This document shows positions 6,602 through 11,477 of a stretch of DNA of 11,477 nucleotides, piece after piece. The translations under genes were made by a program, and so were the position numbers. The notes beneath the pieces were generated by a model. The model saw nothing but the letters and a program-made list of their open reading frames with translations, was not told the origin of the DNA and ran no database searches. The stretch lies in assembly GCA_027490555.1 (NCBI GenBank), contig JAIXXW010000042.1, positions 1 through 11,477 on the forward strand, read 5' to 3'. Origin of the DNA: Comamonadaceae bacterium. GTDB taxonomy: Bacteria; Pseudomonadota; Gammaproteobacteria; Burkholderiales; Burkholderiaceae_C. Numbering within the stretch: the first letter of the stretch is position 1; each line of letters opens with the position of its first letter.

Positions 6602-6629
6602 GCCGGGCATGGGGCGGTGGGGCGGCTCA
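6593..6629 (-). terminator. Intrinsic terminator of the chromate transporter transcript
   Basis: On the minus strand TGAGCCG (6629-6623) and CGGCTCA (6605-6599) form a perfect 7-bp GC-rich stem with a 17-nt C-rich loop, followed at once by six T (6598-6593). The stem contains the stop codons of both convergent genes, and the T-tract is the complement of the final two Lys codons of the DUF4148 gene. On the plus strand no T-run follows, so it should act mainly on the minus strand. The long loop makes it less ideal than classic terminators. Confidence 0.65.
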
Positions 6630-7955
6630 GACCAGCCACTGCCACACCAGCCCCAGGGCGGTGCACAACCCCAGCAGTTGGAAAACACCGATGTGTTTTT
6701 TGATCAGCAACCAGCCGGCCAGCACCGTCAGCAGCAAGGCTCCCCCATCGGGCAGCATGTGCCAGCCGCCGGGCAGCCAGGTCTGGCGTGCGAACACGCC
6801 CGCCAAATGCAAGATGACGCCAATCACCGCAGCATGGATGGCCAGCAAAGGCCCGTTCAGCGCCGGCATGTGTCGGGTGGACTCGACCAGCGGGCCGCCC
6901 GCCAGGATGAACACGAACGACGGCAAGAAGGTGAACCAGGTGACCACCAAGGCGGCCACGATGCCGCCGAGCAGGGGATGGCCCCACAAGGCCTGGCTGT
7001 GGCCACCCAGAAAGCCCACAAAGGTCACCACCATGATCAGAGGCCCTGGCGTGCTCTCGCCCAGGGCCAGACCGTCCATCATCTGGGCGGCCGTCAGCCA
7101 GCCAAACTCGGTGACGGCAGCCTGGGTGACATAGGGCAGCACCGCATAGGCCCCGCCAAAGGTCACCAAGGCGGCCTGGGTGAAAAAAACACCCATGTCG
7201 GTGAGCGTGTGCTGCGGCCCGAACACCAGGGCGATCAACCCCAGACTCCCGGCCCACACGCCCAGCCCCAGGCCCAGGGCGCGCAGCAAGCGCGCACGGC
7301 TGAACAGGGTGTGGGCGGGCGCGGGCGCCGCATCGTCCAGCCAGGTGTGGGTGGGCTTGGTTTCAGGGGGGCCTGGAGCCGGCACCGCTGGCTTGGCCAT
7401 GAAGTAGCCCCAGGCGGCCGCACCGGCCAGGATCCATGGGAAAGGCAGCCCCCAGAGCATCCCCAGCAAGGACAACACCGTCACCGCCCACAGCCAGCGG
7501 GCTTTCAGGGTGCGCAGGGCCAGCCGGTGCGCCGCGTGCAGCACCAGCGCGGTGACGGCCGGCTTGAGGCCCCACAGCAGGGCCTGCCCCCAGGGGTGTT
7601 GGCCCCAGGCGACATAAGCCGCACTCAACACCAACAGCAACAACAGCGAGGGCAGCACGAACAGGACACCCGCGGCCATGCCGCCGCGCGTGCCATGCAT
7701 CAACCAACCGGTGTAGGTGGCCAGTTGCTGGGCCTCCGGCCCGGGCAGCAGCATGCAATAGTTGAGCGCGTGCAGGTAGCGTTGTTCCGAAATCCATCGG
7801 CGCCGCACCACCAACTCCTCGTGCATCAGGGCAATTTGTGCGGCCGGGCCGCCAAAACTCACGCAACCCAGCCAGAACCAAAAGCGCAGCGCTTGCGCAA
7901 AGCTGACCGCTGGCGGCGCCTCGTGGGTGGGGCTGGCGGGCCCGGTCGTGTTCAT
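6627..7955 (-). CDS. chrA: Chromate transporter, ChrA family (long-chain)
   Basis: A 442-residue inner-membrane protein with the two homologous halves of long-chain CHR transporters. The N-terminal half has CVSFGGPAAQIALMHEE (31-47), RRWISEQRYLHALNYCMLLPGPEAQQLA (52-79) and TGWLMHG. The C-terminal half has VTFGGAYAVLPYV (264-276) and GWLTAAQMMDGLALGESTPGPLI (285-307). PGP motifs lie at 71-73 and 303-305. A charged, proline-rich linker (about 190-222) separates the halves. The family exports chromate, or in some members transports sulfate or other oxyanions; specificity is not readable. Its ATG overlaps the stop of the 126-residue gene upstream by 4 nt, indicating translational coupling. It ends convergently, 25 nt from the DUF4148 gene, at an intrinsic terminator. 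No ChrB regulator is seen nearby. Confidence 0.93.
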   Translation of the reverse strand: MNTTGPASPTHEAPPAVSFAQALRFWFWLGCVSFGGPAAQIALMHEELVVRRRWISEQRYLHALNYCMLLPGPEAQQLATYTGWLMHGTRGGMAAGVLFVLPSLLLLLVLSAAYVAWGQHPWGQALLWGLKPAVTALVLHAAHRLALRTLKARWLWAVTVLSLLGMLWGLPFPWILAGAAAWGYFMAKPAVPAPGPPETKPTHTWLDDAAPAPAHTLFSRARLLRALGLGLGVWAGSLGLIALVFGPQHTLTDMGVFFTQAALVTFGGAYAVLPYVTQAAVTEFGWLTAAQMMDGLALGESTPGPLIMVVTFVGFLGGHSQALWGHPLLGGIVAALVVTWFTFLPSFVFILAGGPLVESTRHMPALNGPLLAIHAAVIGVILHLAGVFARQTWLPGGWHMLPDGGALLLTVLAGWLLIKKHIGVFQLLGLCTALGLVWQWLV

Positions 7956-8332
7956 GTCAAACCGAACTGTTCACACACCGCGTCCACAAAGCCCGCAGTG
8001 CCGCTCAAGGTGAGACTCAGCGCCATGCGTTCGTGCGTGGGGGGGTCGGGTGAGACCCACAGCTGGCCGGTGCTGGGCACAAAGCGGGGCAGGGCCACCT
8101 GGGGTGGGTGTCCATCCCTGATCCAGGTGATCTGGAGGTCGAAGTCCCAGTGGGCCCCATTTTCCAGGGGTCCGGGTCCATGCGCATCGAAGCCATGCGC
8201 CCAGACCAGCACCTGGCGCACCTCCGACAGCAAAGCCTGGTTGTACGCAGGCTCAGGCTGGGCGAGCGCGTCCCAGCAGACCACGCCGTCGGCATCTTCG
8301 CTGCGGTCAAATTCCAGAAATTGCAACTGCAT
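7952..8332 (-). CDS. Hypothetical protein, 126 residues, coupled to chrA
   Basis: I do not recognise this family. The protein starts MQLQFLEFDRSEDADGVVCWDALA and is acidic and soluble, with no signal peptide or membrane segment. It has an aromatic central part (ENGAHWDFDLQITWI, about residues 57-71) and a C-terminal strand-like ALSLTLSGTAGFVDAVCEQFG. The start is well supported: AGGAGA at 8341-8346 lies 8 nt upstream of the ATG. Its stop overlaps the chrA start by 4 nt (ATGA), so both proteins are probably made together. It shares a divergent AT-rich control region with the vanillate operon. A role as an accessory of ChrA is possible from position only. Confidence 0.8.
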   Translation of the reverse strand: MQLQFLEFDRSEDADGVVCWDALAQPEPAYNQALLSEVRQVLVWAHGFDAHGPGPLENGAHWDFDLQITWIRDGHPPQVALPRFVPSTGQLWVSPDPPTHERMALSLTLSGTAGFVDAVCEQFGLT

Positions 8333-8498
8333 GGGGGAATTCTCCTAGAGCTTTGGATTGTCGCCGCCTTGGACTCACCTCTATTTGGATACAAAAAACA
8401 AATTTTTCTTCGGTTTTTTTCAAATAAAACCCCGATTTCCTGTTTTCTTGTATACATTTCAGCCATTCCAACCCTTGCCATCCGATTGTCTGACCGGC
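8333..8498. promoter_or_regulatory. AT-rich divergent control region with candidate regulator operators
   Basis: This 166-nt gap separates the minus-strand 126-residue gene from the plus-strand regulator. The part from about 8383 to 8460 is strikingly AT-rich with runs of A and T. Two related palindromes are visible: TTGGATACAA (8385-8394) and TTGTATACAT (8448-8457, with perfect core TGTATACA at 8449-8456). Their centres are 63 bp apart. A further half-site-like TTTGGAT lies at 8352-8358, 32 bp before the same word at 8384-8390. TTGTN2ACAA-type sites suit GntR/FCD regulators (family knowledge). I could not place a convincing -35/-10 pair on either strand. Confidence 0.5.
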
Positions 8499-9269
8499 AT
8501 GTTCGCCATCGCCCCTGAACCCACCACCAGCCCGCCCGGCGAGGAGGGCGGCTCGCAAGCCGTCAAGGCCCAGCAGCGCCTGCGCGAGTTGATTTTGTCG
8601 GGCCAGCTGCCTGCGGGCAGCCGCGTCACCGAGCTGGCCCTGGTGGAGCGCCTGGGCATGTCGCGCACCCCGATCCGCGCGGCCTTGATCCGCCTGGGGC
8701 AAGAAGGCTTGCTGCTGGCCTTGCCGCACGGCGGCTATGCGGTGCGCACATTTTCAGAGCGCGAGGTGGCCGATGCCATCGAGTTACGCGGCACGCTGGA
8801 GGGCCTGGCTGCCCGCCTGGCCGCCGAGCGGGGCGTGGGCCAGGCCTTGCTGAACCAGGCAGGGCTGTGTCTCGACCAGATCGATGCCCTGTTGCAGCAA
8901 GACGGCCTGGACGATGAGGCTTTCTCGGGCTATGTCCGCCTGAACGCGCAGTTCCACCAGTTGTTGTCCGACATGGCCGACAGCACCGTGCTGTCCCGCG
9001 AGATCGAGCGGGCTTGCCGTTGGCCCTTTGCATCGCCTTCGGGCTTTGTCGGGGTGCAAGCCAGCAAACCGGGGGTTCGCGATGCCCTGATCGTGGCCCA
9101 ACACCAGCACCGGCAAGTGCTGCAGGCCATTGCCCAGCGCGAGTCCGCCCGCGCCGAGGCCCTGATGCGCGAGCACGCGCGCATCGCCCGTCACCATGTG
9201 GGCCTGGCCCTGCAAAACCCGCTGCAAGCCCCCACCGCCGCTGTTCCACGCATTCGCAAAAAGGCATAA
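8499..9269 (+). CDS. GntR/FCD family transcriptional regulator (VanR-like)
   Basis: A 256-residue regulator. Residues about 20-85 form the GntR winged helix-turn-helix with the classic LILSGQLPAGSRVTE and LVERLGMSRTPIRAALIRL segments. An FCD effector domain follows, with the helix LRGTLEGLAARLAAER (97-111). Possible metal or ligand residues are N149 and H153 (NAQFH), H202 or H204, and H226. The usual Asp of the first motif is Asn here. The start at 8499 was chosen because the upstream extension would translate the AT-rich control region; the ribosome-binding sequence is weak. Only 3 nt separate its stop from vanA, so it is the first gene of the vanillate operon and probably represses its own operon until vanillate or a related ligand binds. 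That ligand is inferred from context; many vanillate clusters use a GntR-type VanR. Confidence 0.88.
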   Translation: MFAIAPEPTTSPPGEEGGSQAVKAQQRLRELILSGQLPAGSRVTELALVERLGMSRTPIRAALIRLGQEGLLLALPHGGYAVRTFSEREVADAIELRGTLEGLAARLAAERGVGQALLNQAGLCLDQIDALLQQDGLDDEAFSGYVRLNAQFHQLLSDMADSTVLSREIERACRWPFASPSGFVGVQASKPGVRDALIVAQHQHRQVLQAIAQRESARAEALMREHARIARHHVGLALQNPLQAPTAAVPRIRKKA

Positions 9270-9272
9270 AAC

Positions 9273-10325
9273 ATGTTCATCAAAAACACCTGGTATGTGG
9301 CCTGCACCGAGGCCGAACTCGATGGCCTGGGCGCCCAACCTTTGGGGCGCACCATCTGCAACGAGAAAATGGTCTTCTTCAAGGGGCCGGACGGTCGGGC
9401 GGTGGCGGTCGAGGACTTTTGCCCGCACCGCGGTGCGCCCCTGTCGCTGGGCAAAGTCTGCGAGGGCAAGCTGGTGTGTGGCTACCACGGGCTGGAGATG
9501 GGCTGCGAAGGCAAGGTGGTTCACATGCCCGGTCAGCGCGTGCGCGGCTTTCCCGCCAACAAGGCCTACGCCGTGGCCCAGCGCTATGGTTTTGTCTGGG
9601 TCTGGCCGGGCGATCAGGCGCAAGCGGATGTGGCCAAGCTGCCCACCTTCGAGTTTTTTGACAACCCCGACTGGGCCTACAGCGGTGGCCTGTACCACGT
9701 GCAGGCCGATTACCGCCTGATGATCGACAACCTGATGGATTTGACGCACGAGACCTATGTGCACGCCAGCAGCATTGGTCAACCCGAAATCGACGAGACG
9801 CCCTGCAAGACCACGCTCGAAAACGGGCAGGTGGTTTTGCAGCGGCACATGAGCGGCATCCAGGCACCGCCTTTCTGGCAAATGGCGATGAGCGCCAATG
9901 GGCTGGACCCGCAGGCCAAGGTGGACCGTTGGCAGATCTGCCGTTTCACGCCACCGAGCCACATCATGATCGACGTGGGGGTGGCGCTGGCCGGGCACGG
10001 CGGTTTCCATGCGCCACCCGAAGTCAAGGCCTACAGCGTGGTGGTGGACTTCATCACGCCCGAAACCGAGACCTCGCACTGGTACCACTGGGGCATGGCG
10101 CGCCAGTTCAAGCCACAGGACGAGGCGCTCACCGCCAGGATCCGCGAGGGGCAGGGCAAGATCTTCAGTGAAGACATGCAGATGCTGCAACTGCAACAGG
10201 CCAATATCCTGCGCTGGCCCGACCGCCCATTGCTGATGCTCAACATCGACTCGGGTGGCGTGCAATCGCGCCGCATCATCGAGCAGCTGCTGGCCCAGGA
10301 ACAAACCACGGGAGTGCCCGCATGA
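9273..10325 (+). CDS. vanA: Vanillate O-demethylase oxygenase subunit
   Basis: A 350-residue Rieske non-heme iron oxygenase that closely follows the VanA pattern along its length. It converts vanillate to protocatechuate and formaldehyde with O2 and electrons from a reductase. The Rieske [2Fe-2S] ligands are C50-x-H52 and C69-x2-H72 (FCPHRGAPLSLG and CGYHGLEMGCEG). The mononuclear iron site is N153-L-M-D156-L-T-H159-E-T-Y-V-H164, with a later acidic ligand probably near D302. Long blocks such as YRLMIDNLMDLTHETYVHAS and SRRIIEQLLAQEQ agree with VanA as I remember it. The AAGGC at the end of the regulator gene serves as ribosome-binding site. The next gene starts within the vanA stop (ATGA). 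The family is sure. Vanillate is favoured over related methoxybenzoates by similarity and by the nearby ferulate operon. Confidence 0.92.
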   Translation: MFIKNTWYVACTEAELDGLGAQPLGRTICNEKMVFFKGPDGRAVAVEDFCPHRGAPLSLGKVCEGKLVCGYHGLEMGCEGKVVHMPGQRVRGFPANKAYAVAQRYGFVWVWPGDQAQADVAKLPTFEFFDNPDWAYSGGLYHVQADYRLMIDNLMDLTHETYVHASSIGQPEIDETPCKTTLENGQVVLQRHMSGIQAPPFWQMAMSANGLDPQAKVDRWQICRFTPPSHIMIDVGVALAGHGGFHAPPEVKAYSVVVDFITPETETSHWYHWGMARQFKPQDEALTARIREGQGKIFSEDMQMLQLQQANILRWPDRPLLMLNIDSGGVQSRRIIEQLLAQEQTTGVPA

Positions 10326-10630
10326 GCCAGACCGACCCCACCCAAACCCCCTTGGCCAGTGACGGCAGCTTCGAGGTCCATTTGCAAAAAAGTGGCCAAA
10401 CCCTGCAGATCCGCCCCGACCAATCCATCCTGCAAGCCTTGCAGGAGGCCGGTCATGAAGTGCCTTTTTCCTGCTCGCAAGGGGTCTGCGGCACTTGCCT
10501 GACCCCGGTGCTGGCGGGACAACCCGACCACTGGGACATGTACCTGACCCCAGAAGAGCAGGCCCAAGGGAATGTCATCATGGTCTGCTGCTCGCGCAGC
10601 CAGACGGCGCGCCTGGTGCTGGACCTGTGA
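10322..10630 (+). CDS. Stand-alone [2Fe-2S] ferredoxin equal to the C-terminal domain of VanB
   Basis: A 102-residue protein matching only the C-terminal ferredoxin domain of VanB (normally about 315 residues with FMN/NAD reductase domains first). The plant-type cluster ligands are C51-x4-C56-x2-C59 and, 30 residues on, C89 (C90 is adjacent). Flanking VPFSCSQGVCGTCL, WDMYLTPEEQ and the terminal CCSRSQTARLVLDL are VanB-like. Residues 1-14 correspond to the linker, and FEVHLQKSG begins the domain. It starts inside the vanA stop codon by a 4-nt ATGA overlap, so translation is coupled to vanA. No flavin- or NAD-binding domain is encoded before or after it; the next gene is a permease. It probably carries electrons to VanA from a separate reductase. 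It may be a remnant of a deletion, but the clean overlap and intact cysteines favour function. Confidence 0.88.
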   Translation: MSQTDPTQTPLASDGSFEVHLQKSGQTLQIRPDQSILQALQEAGHEVPFSCSQGVCGTCLTPVLAGQPDHWDMYLTPEEQAQGNVIMVCCSRSQTARLVLDL

Positions 10631-10643
10631 TGCGCGCGCGCAT
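10630..10643. repeat. Perfect 14-bp alternating CG palindrome after the ferredoxin gene
   Basis: ATGCGCGCGCGCAT begins on the last base of the ferredoxin stop codon and reads the same on both strands. The alternating CG core could form a tight hairpin or Z-DNA. No T-run follows, so it is not an intrinsic terminator. It lies in the 32-nt spacer before the permease gene and could affect downstream expression. Confidence 0.6.
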
Positions 10644-10662
10644 GCCCTGAGAAAGCAGGGAC

Positions 10663-11477
10663 ATGAACGCATTGTTGGACATCCTGGGCATCACCGTCCC
10701 GATCTACCTGGTCATCGCCCTGGGCTATTTCTGCACCCGGCAGGGACTTTTTGCCAAGGCAGACATGCAGGTGCTGGGCCGGTTCACCTTGAACCTGGCT
10801 TTGCCCGCCTTGCTGTTCAATGCCTTGTCGCAGCGCCGGGTCGAGGACATCCTGAACGGGCACTACCTGCTGGCCAATGCCCTGGGCTCGCTGGCGGTGA
10901 TGGCCCTGGGCTTGTTCTGGGCCCGCCGGGTCCAGGGGCGCAGCCTGAGCTACAGCAGCATGATGGCCATGGGCATGACCTGTCCGAACAGCGGATTTGT
11001 CGGCTATCCCATCATCTTGCTGTCGCTGGGGCCGGTGGCCGGGGTGGCGCTGGCGCTGAACATGGTGGTCGAGAACCTGCTGCTCATTCCTGTGCTGCTG
11101 GCCATCGCCGATTCGGAAGGGGGGGCCAAAGGTCAGTGGAAAACGGTGTTGCGCCAAACCCTGCACAACCTGCTGAAGAACCCCATGATCATCGGCATCG
11201 TGTGCGGGTTTTTGTTCGCCCTGTCGGGATGGACCCTGCCCGCGCCGCTGGGCCGGACCATCGACCTGTTTGCCCAATCCAGCGCGGTGATCTCGCTGTT
11301 CGTCATTGGCGGGTCTTTGGTCGCCTTGCAGTCCAAGGGCCTGCACTCGACGGTCTTGCCCATCGCCGTGGGCAAATTGCTGCTGCACCCCTTGGCCATC
11401 TGGGCCGTCACCGTGTGGCTGGTGCCGATCGACGATCCGGCACTGCGTGCGGCGGCCGTGCTGACGGGCGCCATGCC
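10663..11477 (+). CDS. AEC family transporter (auxin efflux carrier-like permease), C-terminus missing
   Basis: The first 271 codons of a membrane protein that runs off the right edge; full-length members are about 310 residues. It begins MNALLDILGITVPIYLVIALGYF and has the family traits: an N-terminal helix with IALGYF, TLNLALPALLFNALS (about residues 44-58), an NSGFVGYPI turn, and a mid-protein charged loop before NPMIIGIVCGFLFALSG. The start has CAGGG upstream. AEC permeases move organic acids such as malate or malonate in bacteria. The gene lies 32 nt after the ferredoxin gene on the same strand and is probably the last or a late gene of the vanillate operon. An aromatic acid such as vanillate is therefore a plausible substrate, by inference only. 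Confidence 0.9.
   Translation, partial: MNALLDILGITVPIYLVIALGYFCTRQGLFAKADMQVLGRFTLNLALPALLFNALSQRRVEDILNGHYLLANALGSLAVMALGLFWARRVQGRSLSYSSMMAMGMTCPNSGFVGYPIILLSLGPVAGVALALNMVVENLLLIPVLLAIADSEGGAKGQWKTVLRQTLHNLLKNPMIIGIVCGFLFALSGWTLPAPLGRTIDLFAQSSAVISLFVIGGSLVALQSKGLHSTVLPIAVGKLLLHPLAIWAVTVWLVPIDDPALRAAAVLTGAM

Noticed and set aside
6072..8348. 758-codon plus-strand open frame over the DUF4148, chrA and hypothetical genes
   Set aside because: It overlaps the DUF4148 gene in another frame and is antisense to chrA. The composition is Gln/His/Pro/Arg-rich and typical of high-GC shadow frames.
8358..8498. 47-codon N-terminal extension of the GntR regulator
   Set aside because: It would translate the AT-rich control region containing the operator-like palindromes, and the product (Lys/Phe-rich) does not resemble a GntR N-terminus. 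The ATG at 8499 gives a normal length.
8784..10304. 506-codon minus-strand open frame opposite the regulator and vanA
   Set aside because: It is antisense to two genes with complete family motifs and has no domain of its own.
10322..10630. Ferredoxin frame as the end of a frameshifted full-length VanB
   Set aside because: The sequence just upstream is entirely vanA in another frame, with no reductase-like segment in any frame, so a simple frameshift cannot explain the missing domains.
1..11477. Mobile element, CRISPR array, tRNA or rRNA
   Set aside because: No transposase or integrase motif, no regularly spaced short repeats, and no tRNA- or rRNA-like sequence was seen. The only tandem repeat is the coding one at 6209-6598.

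Overview
The window looks like chromosomal DNA of a GC-rich betaproteobacterium, most likely Burkholderiales and probably Comamonadaceae. The evidence is the high GC content with long antisense reading frames, a DUF4148-type exported protein, and the close fit of the aromatic-catabolism genes to that group. This taxonomic call is inference from gene content and style. I see no tRNA, rRNA, CRISPR array, transposase or phage gene.

Region 1 (1-4253, minus strand) is an operon for CoA-dependent breakdown of hydroxycinnamates such as ferulate. A promoter with a perfect -10 box (4226-4253) leads into a crotonase-fold enoyl-CoA hydratase, a feruloyl-CoA synthase, a thiolase, and the first 35 codons of a short-chain dehydrogenase that runs off the left edge. 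Together these give ligation, hydration, dehydrogenation and thiolysis: a beta-oxidative shortening of the side chain to an aroyl-CoA such as vanilloyl-CoA. The classical feruloyl-CoA hydratase/lyase and vanillin dehydrogenase route is not seen here. A nested inverted repeat fills the synthase-thiolase gap.

Region 2 (4267-5971, minus strand) holds a MATE-family efflux transporter preceded by a 112-residue conserved hypothetical gene. Region 3 (6122-6601, plus strand) encodes a secreted protein built from three copies of a 45-residue DUF4148-like unit. Region 4 (6593-8332, minus strand) is a long-chain ChrA-type chromate transporter preceded by an overlapping 126-residue gene of unknown function. 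Its intrinsic terminator uses the last lysine codons of the opposing DUF4148 gene as its U-tract.

Region 5 (8333-11477, plus strand) is a vanillate demethylation operon. An AT-rich control region with candidate operators is followed by a GntR/FCD regulator (VanR-like), vanA (Rieske oxygenase), a stand-alone 102-residue [2Fe-2S] ferredoxin equal to only the C-terminal domain of VanB, and an AEC-family permease cut by the right edge. The flavin/NAD reductase part of VanB is absent from the window.

The two catabolic operons fit one pathway: ferulate to vanilloyl-CoA and vanillate (Region 1), then vanillate to protocatechuate (Region 5). A thioesterase for vanilloyl-CoA, a reductase for the demethylase, and the regulator of Region 1 must lie elsewhere. 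The most unusual item is the reductase-less VanB, which implies a three-component vanillate demethylase or recruitment of a separate reductase.
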